Positions 35,929 to 45,874 are shown, counted from the first letter of the stretch. The stretch is 64,000 bases of DNA from Candidatus Leptovillus gracilis (GCA_016716065.1 JADJXA010000025.1:62001-126000), one strand, 5' to 3'. Program-made: numbers and translations. The notes: generated by a model from the letters alone, not told the origin.

Positions 35929-38589
35929 ATGTGTACTCAACAAACAAATTACAAAGAGCAAGTTCCTGACTTAATAAAAGCCCTTCAGTCCGAAATCGAC
36001 CAGGCAAAAAACCAAAGGAGTTACACCCATGATTTAGAAGATGGCCTCTTAGTGGACACGCAGATTAGTGGCGGGCAAACCCTGTTTTTATACAGCTTCA
36101 CAACGAATTCTGAATTACAAATCCCCACTGATACACTGGCTGCCTTAACCTGTCGCGATAGAACTTATGACGTGACTATTGTCTCCGTCATCGAATACAA
36201 TCTTTTGTTGTCACTCTTAGAAAACCTGGGCAAGCAAGTAAGCTACGCCCGATTGAGTACAGAACCCTGGTTCTTGTTGATGGAACTACAGAAGAGATTG
36301 CAGGAACTGATCACCGATCCAGACACGAATGAATGGGCTGGCGCTTTGTTCGCTACAGATTCGTTACATGTGGCGCCGCCAGCCATAACAGAAGCTCGTT
36401 CTTTGCTGTCCAATCTGCATCCCCAAGATAATCTAGGTGAAACCGCCGATCCATCACCGAGACCAGCGTCCCAAGGACGGGTGGCTAAACTGGCTGGAAA
36501 GCGACAAATCTTCGACATCGGGGTTGAACTACAGGTAGCCAACGCTGTAGAACAAGCGCTCGTTTACAATGAGCATCAGCTTCAAGCTGTAGGTCATATT
36601 TTAGCCAATCAGATCAGCTATATTTGGGGGCCTCCTGGCACTGGTAAAAGCCGCACACTCGGTATGGCTGCAGCCGCATTGCTCGCTCGAGGAGAGTCAG
36701 TTCTGGTACTGGCGCACAGCAATGCAGCTGTGGATGTGGCTATGGCAAATGTCGCCCGGCACCTGACGCACACCGACGCCTATCGCAACGGTCTTATTGT
36801 GCGGTATGGTCCCACAACCTCGTCGGTCTTAACTGAGCAATATCCTCAAGTCCTGACACGGCATATTTTACAGGACAGATATCCAGACCTCATGGGTCAA
36901 TTGGATCGGATTGAAAAACGGCTGCAACAACAAATGAAAATCCTGCGGGAGAATGCTTCAAGCAGGCAAAACCGCGCCACAACTTTAATCGTTGAGGACC
37001 TGCGCCGCGAGCGTGAAAAACTGCGAATTGAGCTAAATGACAAAGAAAAATTGCTCGTGACCCAGGCCGGCATTGTCGCTTGTACCCTCTCCAAAGCTAC
37101 CATTTCCCAAACCGTTTACGCTTTACGCAGCTTTGATGCTGTGTTCATTGACGAAGCCAGCATGGCTTACATCCCCCACTGCCTTTTTGCCGCCAGTTGG
37201 TTGGCCTCCAAGAGAATTGCCTTCTTTGGCGATTTTCGGCAGCTTGACCCCATTGCGCGGGCAGAGGATCGGGCGACCAAACTATGGCTGCAGCGGGACA
37301 TTTTTGAACTGGCCGGTATCCGCCAGAAATTGGAAGCAATCGCCCAGGCAAAAGAACGCCCCACAGAGAATAATCGCCCATTACGCGCCACCCCCCTAGA
37401 AGAAGCTGACCCCCGTTTAGCTATGCTGCGCATTCAGTATCGTATGCACCCCGACATCGCCGCCGTTCCCAACCGTTTGTACTACTATAACCTGCTCCAA
37501 AATGGACCAGCGACGCACACTGAAACAGCGCCGATTGTCGCGGCTCGCCCTTTTCCTAAAAGCGCTGTAGCGATCATCAACACAGCCTTGTTGGTTATTT
37601 ACTGCTTTTCCGATTCCACATCCGGCAGCCGGTTTAATCCGGTTTCAGCGTTAATCACAGTGATACAGGCGCGTCAGGCTCTAGCCAACCAACAAGGTGT
37701 CGGTATTGTGACCCCTTACAATGCCCAGGCCCGTCTCATCAACCTTATCCTGCGCGAAAGTGACGCGCCGAGAGAAAGTGTGTTGGTGGCTACCGTACAC
37801 AAATTCCAGGGTTCTGAACGGGACTTGATGATCTTCGATCTCGTTGAAGGCAAGGGGAAAAAGCCTGGACTGCTTTTCTCCGGCAGCGGCAGCGGCGCAG
37901 CCCGATTGACCAACGTGGCTATCAGCCGCGCGAAGGGTAAGTTCATATACGTTCTCGACCATCGCTATGTCAAAGAAAAGTTTCCCGACAACCACGCATT
38001 ACACCAGTTCACCAACGCCGTCGTGAAACAGGTGATGGAAGGGGAAAACGGCGCCCTGTTGCGCGCTGAATGGCCGCACGCAAATGTTTCCCACGGTATC
38101 TGGAATGAAGGAGAATTGCCCAATGTGTCTTGTTATCCACAAAGTCGCACGCAGGCAGAGGTGATTTCCGAACGCTTGATGCAAGCCAGGAAAGAAATAG
38201 CCATTAGCTGGCCAGACATAACCGTCAGCGAGAAACACCACTTTAGTACGACCGCCTTGCTGCGTGCCGACCAAAATGGGATACCGATACATTTAACGGG
38301 ACAAGGCCAGGTGACCTCCCATCTTGCTCATGGCTTTCGTTACCAAAGAAAGAATAGCCAACAAACCTGGTATCAGATAGGCGTGGTCTGTGTAGATCAG
38401 CGTGAGATGTGGCTATATTTACAGCCGAAGCTCGACTATGGCACTATTATCCACATCGCCTTACCAAAAACGGTTGGTTTGTTGCGCGAAATGTTCGATC
38501 TTGTACCCGATGAAAAATGGCGTCAAATTCATCTGGATAAAAGTGCCACTCCGTCAAGAAATCGCTTTTCTAACAAAATAAATAAGTGA
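35929..38589 (+). CDS. UPF1/DNA2-type SF1 helicase
   Basis: An 886-residue superfamily 1B helicase. Motif I GPPGTGKS lies at about residue 234, Ia LAHSNAAVDV, II FIDEASMA at about 405 and III FFGDFRQLDP. Motif IV IQYRMHPDIA, V VHKFQGSERD and VI NVAISRAKG follow. The N-terminal 200 residues and the C-terminal 170 are accessory. The C-terminal region (AEVISERLMQARKEIAISWP onward) has the strand order of a phospholipase-D-like domain but no clear HxK pair. GGAGGTCAGT precedes ATG 35929. The gene lacks the ACGGCCGT octamer over 2.6 kb, suggesting recent acquisition. A defence or repair role is inferred from context. Confidence 0.88.
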   Translation: MCTQQTNYKEQVPDLIKALQSEIDQAKNQRSYTHDLEDGLLVDTQISGGQTLFLYSFTTNSELQIPTDTLAALTCRDRTYDVTIVSVIEYNLLLSLLENLGKQVSYARLSTEPWFLLMELQKRLQELITDPDTNEWAGALFATDSLHVAPPAITEARSLLSNLHPQDNLGETADPSPRPASQGRVAKLAGKRQIFDIGVELQVANAVEQALVYNEHQLQAVGHILANQISYIWGPPGTGKSRTLGMAAAALLARGESVLVLAHSNAAVDVAMANVARHLTHTDAYRNGLIVRYGPTTSSVLTEQYPQVLTRHILQDRYPDLMGQLDRIEKRLQQQMKILRENASSRQNRATTLIVEDLRREREKLRIELNDKEKLLVTQAGIVACTLSKATISQTVYALRSFDAVFIDEASMAYIPHCLFAASWLASKRIAFFGDFRQLDPIARAEDRATKLWLQRDIFELAGIRQKLEAIAQAKERPTENNRPLRATPLEEADPRLAMLRIQYRMHPDIAAVPNRLYYYNLLQNGPATHTETAPIVAARPFPKSAVAIINTALLVIYCFSDSTSGSRFNPVSALITVIQARQALANQQGVGIVTPYNAQARLINLILRESDAPRESVLVATVHKFQGSERDLMIFDLVEGKGKKPGLLFSGSGSGAARLTNVAISRAKGKFIYVLDHRYVKEKFPDNHALHQFTNAVVKQVMEGENGALLRAEWPHANVSHGIWNEGELPNVSCYPQSRTQAEVISERLMQARKEIAISWPDITVSEKHHFSTTALLRADQNGIPIHLTGQGQVTSHLAHGFRYQRKNSQQTWYQIGVVCVDQREMWLYLQPKLDYGTIIHIALPKTVGLLREMFDLVPDEKWRQIHLDKSATPSRNRFSNKINK

Positions 38590-38697
38590 TGAAGGCATTC
38601 TGACTCAGGCAAGAACTGGGGATGTTATGACGATTCGCCGTCCTCCTTGGCGCTGTCCTTTATAGGTGAGCCAGGGCGCAAAAACTGGACGAATGAC

Positions 38698-39134
38698 CAG
38701 CAATTCTAAATGTAAAACTTGCGAACAGAAGTAGATCGCGCTATACCATCACCAAAAGCCAAAAAGGGGTGATGTGATGGGAAAAAGAGCGCAAGTGAGT
38801 CGGTTTATCCAGCATCTGGGCGAGTTGACAGAGAAGATGCCTGACAAGCGGGCTGGGCGGCATAACCAGATATATGCTTTGCAAGACGCGGTACGCGGCG
38901 CCTTCTCTATCTTTTTCATGCAAAGCGCTTCTTTTCTGGCGCATCAACGCCTTATGGCGCAAAAGCGCGGGCGGAGTAATCTGGAAAGCGTGTTCCAGAT
39001 GTCGCGCATTCCCACTGACAATCATATCCGTACCCTTTTGGATGGCGTGCCAGCCAGCCATTTTGCGGGAGCCTATCAATGGCTTTGGCAGCAGTTGGTG
39101 GCTGAGGAGAAGTTGGCCGGATTTCGGGCATTAG
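38698..39134 (+). mobile_element. Left part of an insertion sequence, cut within its transposase gene
   Basis: It starts with the terminal repeat CAGCAATTCTAAATGTA and carries the transposase N-terminus from ATG 38777 (MGKRAQVSRFIQHLG) to the end of GFRAL. It stops exactly after the 9-mer GGGCATTAG (39126-39134), where a second copy's other end begins. It matches the left end of the full copy at 40350-41989 in inverted orientation. Confidence 0.9.
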
Positions 39135-40349
39135 CAGCAATTCTAAATGTAGAAAACGGGTATCGGGAAAATAGCGGCGCAATGCCGATGTATCAGCGAG
39201 GAGTCGCACTCTGCGCTAATCAGATTAAAGTGCAGTGTTATGTGGCACGGTTCCGAGTACAGTAACGACCTCAAAACCAGGTAATTACCCAGATGATAGC
39301 AACGCGGCATTTAGCCACCTCTCTGCCGAGGCGACTTGTGAGCATCCAATAACAATGGCCCAATCGTAAGAAACGAAACAGTTAGTCAGGGGCGGGTTCT
39401 AACTCTAGACCCTCGGCCATAAATTGAATCAGGGCTTCCCAATTTTCAAAGATTTGCCAACGCATCAGTGACCGGGCATCCTCAAAGAAGGTGCGACGCG
39501 CACCTAGAGCAGCACGAATCCGTTTGTAGGTCGTATCCACCAACTCCAGAAAGGTGTGCAGGAAAAAGGCGAGTAGATTAAGCGTGAACATGACGGTCGC
39601 TAAATGTTCTTGCCCATGACCAAAATTGTGCTTAATATGATAGCCGTGGGTGGTCAGGACATTATGTCCCTCATTTTCATGTTTCCAGCGGGCGCGTCCA
39701 GCGTGAGTGACAGCTTGGACCAGAGGCGCGTCCAGGCGTAAACTGGTCACAAAGCTGTTTTGATAAAGGCGTTCGCCAGTCAATTCATGGGTAATCGTCA
39801 ACTCGCACCAGTTCACGCGAAGACCATCATCACCCGCACGCAGCGGTAAATCATTGAGATACCGATACCGCCAGATTTCCCCGTGACGACCGTTCCAGAC
39901 GCGACGACTAATTTCAGGCAGCTTGCCCCCTCGCTCAATAGCCGCGACCCACTCATAGAGCGTCTCGTGCGAACTGGGCTTACACACGAGAATGAAGTCT
40001 AGCCCGTAAATCAGCACCAACTCACAGAACGGTTGATGACTGAACAAGTCATCTCCCAGGATGACCGCCTTCTGTTGTTGCAGCCAGGTGGCCTGCTGCG
40101 GCAACCAACGTTCGGCAGCCGCCAGTTCGCTGTCCTGTTTATCACTGCCATCCTGTGGCAGCAGGAATTCCGGCGCCAGAGGCAGCACCGCCGATTGCTC
40201 AGGATGAACAACCAAAGCTGTCAATGCCCGATGATGGTAGTGGGTGACACCTTCGCGCACTTGCTGACTGCATTGGGGGCAATGCACCTTTGTCGAACTA
40301 AAGAATTGAATGCCATCGATACCAACTAGCAACCGCCCCCCTAATGCCC
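39135..40349 (-). mobile_element. Right part of the same insertion sequence, inverted
   Basis: It begins with terminal repeat CAGCAATTCTAAATGTAG and carries the transposase C-terminal 316 residues (minus strand, 39382-40332). The DDE candidates are D in VGIDGIQFF, D in ILGDDLF and E in WKHENEGHN. It ends exactly at CTAATGCCC (40341-40349), the reverse complement of the 9-mer that ends the left part. Its frame is intact across the sites where the full copy is broken. Confidence 0.9.
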
Positions 40350-41989
40350 CAGCAATTCTAAATGTAGAAAACGGGTATCGGGAAAATAGCGGCGCAATGC
40401 CGATGTATCAGCGAGGAGTCGCACTCTGCGCTAATCAGATTAAAGTGCAGTGTTATGTGGCACGGTTCCGAGTACAGTAACGACCTCAAAACCAGGTAAT
40501 TACCCAGATGATAGCAACGCGGCATTTAGCCACCTCTCTGCCGAGGCGACTTGTGAGCATCCAATAACAATGGCCCAATCGTAAGAAACGAAACAGTTAG
40601 TCAGGGGCGGGTTCTAACTCTAGACCCTCGGCCATAAATTGAATCAGGGCTTCCCAATTTTCAAAGATTTGCCAACGCATCAGTGACCGGGCATCCTCAA
40701 AGAAGGTGCGACGCGCACCTAGAGCAGCACGAATCCGTTTGTAGGTCGTATCCACCAACTCCAGAAAGGTGTGCAGGAAAAAGGCGAGTAGATTAAGCGT
40801 GAACATGACGGTCGCTAAATGTTCTTGCCCATGACCAAAATTGTGCTTAATATGATAGCCGTGGGTGGTCAGGACATTATGTCCTCATTTTCATGTTTCC
40901 AGCGGGCGCGTCCAGCGTGAGTGACAGCTTGGACCAGAGGCGCGTCCAGGCGTAAACTGGTCACAAAGCTGTTTTGATAAAGGCGTTCGCCAGTCAATTC
41001 ATGGGTAATCGTCAACTCGCACCAGTTCACGCGAAGACCATCATCACCCGCACGCAGCGGTAAATCATTGAGATACCGATACCGCCAGATTTCCCCGTGA
41101 CGACCGTTCCAGACGCGACGACTAATTTCAGGCAGCTTGCCCCTCGCTCAATAGCCGCGACCCACTCATAGAGCGTCTCGTGCGAACTGGGCTTACACAC
41201 GAGAATGAAGTCTAGCCCGTAAATCAGCACCAACTCACAGAACGGTTGATGACTGAACAAGTCATCTCCCAGGATGACCGCCTTCTGTTGTTGCAGCCAG
41301 GTGGCCTGCTGCGGCAACCAACGTTTGGCAGCCGCCAGTTCGCTGTCCTGTTTATCACTGCCATCCTGTGGCAGCAGGAATTCCGGCGCCAGAGGCAGCA
41401 CCGCCGATTGCTCAGGATGAACAACCAAAGCTGTCAATGCCCGATGATGGTAGTGGGTGACACCTTCGCGCACTTGCTGACTGCATTGGGGGCAATGCAC
41501 CTTTGTCGAACTAAAGAATTGAATGCCATCGATACCAACTAGCAACCGCCCCCCTAATGCCCGAAATCCGGCCAACTTCTCCTCAGCCACCAACTGCTGC
41601 CAAAGCCATTGATAGGCTCCCGCAAAATGGCTGGCTGGCACGCCATCCAAAAGGGTACGGATATGATTGTCAGTGGGAATGCGCGACATCTGGAACACGC
41701 TTTCCAGATTACTCCGCCCGCGCTTTTGCGCCATAAGGCGTTGATGCGCCAGAAAAGAAGCGCTTTGCATGAAAAGATAGAGAAGGCGCCGCGTACCGCG
41801 TCTTGCAAAGCATATATCTGGTTATGCCGCCCAGCCCGCTTGTCAGGCATCTTCTCTGTCAACTCGCCCAGATGCTGGATAAACCGACTCACTTGCGCTC
41901 TTTTTCCCATCACATCACCCCTTTTTGGCTTTTGGTGATGGTATAGCGCGATCTACTTCTGTTCGCAAGTTTTACATTTAGAATTGCTG
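40350..41989 (-). mobile_element. Full-length copy of the insertion sequence with broken transposase
   Basis: 1640 bp bounded by CAGCAATTCTAAATGTA-type ends in inverted orientation. The transposase would run from ATG 41910 to 40597 (438 residues if repaired). Compared with the two partial copies it lacks one base at three homopolymers: about 40885 (CCC in GTCCCTC), 41143 (C run) and 41775 (A run). It therefore reads as three overlapping frames (41554-41913, 41027-41770, 40597-40806). It encodes a DDE-type transposase; I cannot name the IS family with certainty. Confidence 0.9.
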
Positions 41990-42810
41990 CAGCCTTCGCT
42001 CAAGGTCTCAAACCACTGCACCCGCATCTCGCCCCGCAGCCGGATGACCTCCCGGCCCAACGGCGCCAGTTCAGCGAAGGGCAGCAGGAAGTCGTGGCGG
42101 TACTCCTGGTAAATCTTGACCAGCGAATCCCACTCCAGGTCGCCCACGGCCGCCGACACCTCCTCCCAGAGATGACCGGTCAGCCGCAGGGCCAGGATGA
42201 GCGCGCCGCGGTACATCTGCTCCGGATACCAGCGTTCGCTGCTCATGCCCACCAGAGTGATGAGCAGGTCGCGGAAGAGGTCGGCCACCTCCGGCGGCGG
42301 TCCCTCTTCCCGGTTCAGCACCGCCCACTCTACAGGGCGGGGAACCATGTCCCAGTGGTGCGCCTGCCGCAGCCGCCAGGACAAGTTGTCGTCGCCGGTC
42401 TCGTCGTCGTCCATGCTGTCGGCGGTGTCCACCACGGTGTAGTCGCGGGCGACCAACGATTTCCAGCCGCCGTTCAGCCCGCGCACGTGGACCCAGCCGT
42501 AGTTCTTCAAGGCAGTACGGGCGCAGGCGTAAGCGTAGGAAAGCGGTTGGTCGCTGTTTTCCAGGAAAGCCAAGAGCGCCGTCTGGGTCATGTCCGACCA
42601 GTGGGTGCGCCACTCCGGGCCGTTGAACCCATACTGCTGCCCCAACTCCCGCGCCAGCCCGCCAGCCCGCTGCCGCAACTCAGCCAGTTCTATCTCGCGC
42701 ACCATCGGCCCTCCACCACCACCGTCCACCGCCGCAACGGGCAGGGAGGTTGTTTCCAATACATCTACCACTTGTGTCTGACGTGTTTCTAGATTAGAAT
42801 GCGTATACAT
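41990..42810 (-). pseudogene. Unknown protein gene with 3' end replaced by the insertion sequence
   Basis: About 273 native residues remain. The start is ATG 42810 (MYTHSNLETRQTQVV) with AGGAGGG upstream. The native frame runs to 41990, then reads 12 residues of IS sequence (CSNSKCKTCEQK) to a stop at 41953. The middle part (MTQTALLAFLENSDQPLSYA, CARTALKNYG) is faintly like the region 2 helices of sigma factors, but I would not name it. It contains acidic DSMDDDETGDD and a helical C-terminal half. Confidence 0.6.
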
Positions 42811-42985
42811 TTGGTTCGGCCCTCCTATGGCCGTAGACACAGAAGCCGGTTGAGTCATGACCTCAACCGGCTTCTCTCGTTTCTCCGACCGGACACCCGG
42901 CCAGACCAATAAAAACCCGCTACGCTCCCATTCTCCCCCTCTCCCAGTCTCCCGTTCTCCACGTCTCCCAGTCTCCCCCTCTCCC

Positions 42986-43186
42986 TCACGGAACCGGCGA
43001 CGAAAAATCATGCCCCTGCTCGCGCAGGACGCGCAGGGCTGTACCCCAGGCATCGAGGGCCTGGTCGCTCTGGTGCGGTTCCCACTGCGGCCGTGCCTGG
43101 CCGACCTTCTTCTCGCGCCGTCCGCCGGGCAGCCGCCGCTGGTTGGGTTTGAGAACGATTACTTTCTGCGGGTCTGGTTTGTTCAT
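42986..43186 (-). CDS. Small basic protein, 66 residues
   Basis: The start is ATG 43186 with a perfect TAAGGAGG 6 bp upstream, which is why this frame was preferred to the longer 43235 one. The product is basic (KVIVLKPNQRRLPGGRREKK) and then amphipathic (SDQALDAWGTALRVLREQGHDF). It could bind nucleic acid. It lies upstream of, and in the same direction as, the truncated gene 41990-42810. Confidence 0.6.
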   Translation of the reverse strand: MNKPDPQKVIVLKPNQRRLPGGRREKKVGQARPQWEPHQSDQALDAWGTALRVLREQGHDFSSPVP

Positions 43187-43198
43187 CGGTATCCTCCT

Positions 43199-43277
43199 TA
43201 GCGAGAGCGAGAGCTAGAGCTAGATGAAGAGGCAAGAACTCTTCTTCTTCCTCTCGCTCTCGCTCTAGCTCTAGCTA
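43199..43277. repeat. Hexamer repeats in inverted blocks
   Basis: Left block AGCGAG x2 then AGCTAG x2; right block CTCGCT x2 then CTAGCT x2, separated by a purine/pyrimidine-rich loop. The blocks can pair with one mismatch per hexamer. They lie upstream of the small basic protein's start. Confidence 0.8.
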
Positions 43278-43283
43278 CTAGAA

Positions 43284-43317
43284 ACGCAAAAGAGGCAGCC
43301 CGCGATGGACTGCCTCT
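43284..43317 (-). terminator. Intrinsic terminator
   Basis: Stem AGAGGCAG (43291-43298) / CTGCCTCT (43310-43317). On the minus strand the stem is followed by TTTTGCGTTTC, giving a terminator for the 43372-43698 gene. Confidence 0.6.
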
Positions 43318-43371
43318 CTTCCTATATATAATATGGGGTATGTTTGGTTGGGTGGCCTGACGGCCGTGTGC

Positions 43372-43698
43372 CTACAACGGAAATGTTTCATCCGACGCGG
43401 TCGGCGGGGTGGGGCGGTACGGCCGCTGCCACCAGGCGGCCCAGCCAGATTGCCTTATCGGCTCTTCGCCCAGGCAGACGGTGTAGCTCAGGTGCAGCTT
43501 GCCGCCGGGCAGGGGCAGCGTCAGGCTGACGCCGGCGTCGCGGTGGTCGAGGACGAAGCAGTCGTTGGCGCTCAGGCGGAAGGGGCCGAGGCTGGCCATC
43601 ATGCTGTCTTCGTAAGGGCTGTGGTGTTCGTCGTAGTGGCGCGCCCAACGGCCGTAGATGAGGCGGGTGATGAGGCTGAAGATTCGTTCGTTTAGCAT
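43372..43698 (-). CDS. Hypothetical 108-residue protein divergent from the palindrome array
   Basis: The start is ATG 43698 (MLNERIFSLITRLIYGRWARHYD) with AAAAGGAGACC upstream. It has an amphipathic N-terminal helix, then strands (FRLSANDCFVLDH, GVSLTLPLPGGKLHLSY) and a tryptophan-rich end. No family was recognised. It is transcribed away from the fourteen-palindrome array, and a terminator follows it. Confidence 0.6.
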   Translation of the reverse strand: MLNERIFSLITRLIYGRWARHYDEHHSPYEDSMMASLGPFRLSANDCFVLDHRDAGVSLTLPLPGGKLHLSYTVCLGEEPIRQSGWAAWWQRPYRPTPPTASDETFPL

Positions 43699-43865
43699 AC
43701 AGGTCTCCTTTTGTTCAATGGGTTTGTTATCGGACCGACCCAATGCCAGCCCGTTCTCACCCACCTACAGCCGTAGGCTGTTTTGTCTGGGATGACCCGA
43801 ACAAGCTGCAACAAAGAGAACGAGTGCTTCGCATAGGGGTGCGTCGAGGAGAGGGCAGGTGACGT

Positions 43866-44436
43866 TGTAGGATCCTGTAGGATCCCGTAAAGATTGGGAC
43901 TGGTCCCGTAAAGATTGGGACTGAGATTGGCAATCTTCGCGAAAATTCGCGTTCTACCAGAGGCAGGCACAACTCAAACGGGGTAGGGTGTTTAGCCAGA
44001 GATTCAGTTATCCCGTAGGCCAGTCCCAATCTTTACGGGACTAAAATAGGCCAGTCCCAATCTTTACGGGACTAAAATAGGCCAGTTCCAATCTTTACGG
44101 GACAGAAATCCGGCTTTCCAGGTGTTTTGTAGGATCCCAAAGTTTTTGGGATCCGTTCCACAATTCTTGGGATTCTGTTCCACAGTTTTTGGGATTCTCG
44201 TCTCGAAGTTTCTGAGACAACCCTATTCGATAGAAATTCTCTCTGGCAGCCTGTTTTCACTAGTGAGGATAATCCCAAGAACTCTGGGATTGTACTGGGC
44301 GGGGCAGATCGGGCAGTCCCGAGAACTGTGGGATAACGGTAGGTTTGTCCCAAATACTTCGGGATGCCAATCCCAAAAACTGTGGGATAAGGGCGATTTT
44401 AGGGGCTTCCAGTCCCAAAAACTGTGGGATCCTACA
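43866..44436. promoter_or_regulatory. Array of fourteen 17-bp TCCC...GGGA palindromes
   Basis: All sites are 17 bp. They start at 43883, 43904, 44024, 44055, 44086, 44135, 44156, 44178, 44201, 44273, 44317, 44348, 44371 and 44413. Two core types occur: TCCCGTAAAGATTGGGA (first two forward, next three reversed) and TCCCAAAAACTGTGGGA (44135-44178 reversed, 44273-44413 forward). 44201 is a variant, TCTCGAAGTTTCTGAGA. Three sites lie in exact 31-bp direct repeats (44017-44109). TGTAGGATCC borders the array twice at 43866-43885, again at 44128, and inverted at 44427-44436. Smaller perfect inverted repeats lie at 43924-43936 and 43938-43951. The region has no gene. It behaves like an operator or iteron cluster for one dimeric protein. 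Confidence 0.9.
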
Positions 44437-44509
44437 TCGTTTAACCGGCGCTGGCGGTAAGGGCTGTTTTTCGGCTCTCTGGGAAGTGGTAGGGCACGGC
44501 GTCTCGTTC

Positions 44510-44515
44510 TATAAT
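44510..44515 (+). promoter_or_regulatory. -10 element TATAAT of the antirepressor-like gene
   Basis: A perfect TATAAT lies 45 bp before the ATG at 44560 and 80 bp after the last palindrome. The -35 position (TGGTAG at 44487) is poor, which would fit a promoter dependent on an activator bound upstream. Confidence 0.5.
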
Positions 44516-44559
44516 CCTGGGCCATCAGAAGTTGAAACGAGCAGAGTGGCAGGTGAAAT

Positions 44560-45393
44560 ATGAGCCATGAGGATGACAAAGCATTGGTCCCGCTGGACCA
44601 GCGAGACATCGATTTTTACGGGGATGTAATCACGGCCGTTATCACCCATGACGGAATGGTTTACATCCCGATTCGGCCGATATGCCAGAACTTAGGTGTT
44701 TCCTGGCCCAGCCAAAGCAACCGGATCAGCCGCGATCCCATCCTCTCGGAAGTAAAAGGGGTATTCACCATGAATACCCCTGGCGGTCAACAGCAGGCTG
44801 TCTGCCTGCCCCTGGATTATTTGAATGGCTGGTTGTTTAAAATGGATGCATCACGTGTCAGGCCAGACATTAAGGAACCGCTGCTGCGTTACCAGCGAGA
44901 ATGCTACCGGATTTTAGCCGATGCCTTTATCGGCCAGAATACGGCCGTACAACCTGCCGGCGACAGTGATGAGCCTCTAGTACAACTGCACAACATGGCC
45001 CTGGTCATTGCCGCCACGACGAGAGAGATGCTGGCCACAAAGTACCTGGCGCAATCCAATGCCGAACGGCTGGACCGGGCGGCGCTGGTGGTGCAAAATT
45101 TGACCCGGCGGGTAACGGCCGTTGAGCAGCAGGTCCGGGCGGGTAAACTGACCGAGGAACAGGCAGCGGAGGTTAAACGGCGCGTCAATCTCATCGCCAA
45201 TGAGATGAGCAAGCACGACCCGGGTAAAACACATTTTCAGGCGGTTTATGCCGCCCTGGGGGATGAAGTGGGCGTGACGAGCTACAAGGCCATCCCGCTG
45301 AAAGCCTACGAAACGGCCGTCTCCTTCCTGGATAACTGGCTGCTCTCTCTCAAGCAGGCCGGCAAAAAAGGCGCGGCTGAGGCTGAAGGGTAA
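44560..45393 (+). CDS. Phage antirepressor-like protein (P22_AR_N type)
   Basis: A 277-residue protein. The N-terminal domain (about residues 15-125) fits the P22 antirepressor N-terminal family: VITHDGMVYIPIRPICQNLG, then the LPLDYLNGWLFKMD segment, then LLRYQRECYRILADAF. The C-terminal half is coiled-coil-prone (LTRRVTAVEQQVRAGKLTEE) and ends in a helical domain (AVYAALGDEVGVTSYKAI). Start ATG 44560 has AGGTG upstream. It contains several ACGGCCGT octamers, so it is long resident. It is the obvious candidate to bind or to respond to the palindrome array next door; this is inference. Confidence 0.8.
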   Translation: MSHEDDKALVPLDQRDIDFYGDVITAVITHDGMVYIPIRPICQNLGVSWPSQSNRISRDPILSEVKGVFTMNTPGGQQQAVCLPLDYLNGWLFKMDASRVRPDIKEPLLRYQRECYRILADAFIGQNTAVQPAGDSDEPLVQLHNMALVIAATTREMLATKYLAQSNAERLDRAALVVQNLTRRVTAVEQQVRAGKLTEEQAAEVKRRVNLIANEMSKHDPGKTHFQAVYAALGDEVGVTSYKAIPLKAYETAVSFLDNWLLSLKQAGKKGAAEAEG

Positions 45394-45649
45394 CGGCCGT
45401 CCAACCGGCTCTTTGCGTGGGAGGAATTTTCCCCTTTGTCCAGGAGCATAAGCTGGGGAGCAAAACGGCCGTTCACGCCGCCGCCCATCCTTGCCCCATC
45501 AGCCGTTGGCAGGTACACCTTCCGTCAATCATGACGAGAGCAACGGCCGACACTGAGAGAAATCACAGTGCCCGTCTCCCTCGTTGACCATTGACAGTTG
45601 ACAATTGACCCATTCCACCAGCCATCATCTCACGACAAAACAGACCATC

Positions 45650-45874
45650 ATGGCGAACGAACGAGAACAGGCCGAATTACAACGTCATATCAAAGAAGCC
45701 GAGGAACGAGCAGCGGCCGGCGGCCATCGCTTAGGCCCCTGGCGGCGTGTCACCCAACCGGGTCTTTTTGTCCGTGAAACGACTTGCACCCGCTGCGGCG
45801 AGAAAGTCCAGGCCGGGTACACAACGTTGCTGGTGGCTTTTGCCCGCGATTGTCCAGGGTTGGGTGAAGGGTGA
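45650..45874 (+). CDS. Small zinc-finger-like protein
   Basis: A 74-residue protein from ATG 45650 (MANEREQAELQRHIKEAEER). An N-terminal charged helix is followed by a short strand and one CTRCGEKV cysteine pair, with a second cysteine (RDCPG) near the end. Upstream sequence (45590-45610) is TTGACAATTGAC repeat-like. Function unknown. Confidence 0.55.
   Translation: MANEREQAELQRHIKEAEERAAAGGHRLGPWRRVTQPGLFVRETTCTRCGEKVQAGYTTLLVAFARDCPGLGEG

Noticed and set aside
38760..41940. Two separate transposase genes facing each other as distinct elements
   Set aside because: The end sequences and the inverted 9-bp duplication show that they are halves of one element type rearranged by self-insertion.
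42810..43053. Start of the 41990-42810 gene at 43053
   Set aside because: The extension is GEGETGRRGERETGRGGE-type low complexity from a simple repeat; ATG 42810 has an AGGAGG-like site.
43199..43277. Perfect hairpin of AGCGAG/AGCTAG hexamers
   Set aside because: The two halves carry their hexamer blocks in the same order, so pairing has one mismatch per hexamer; I kept it only as a repeat.
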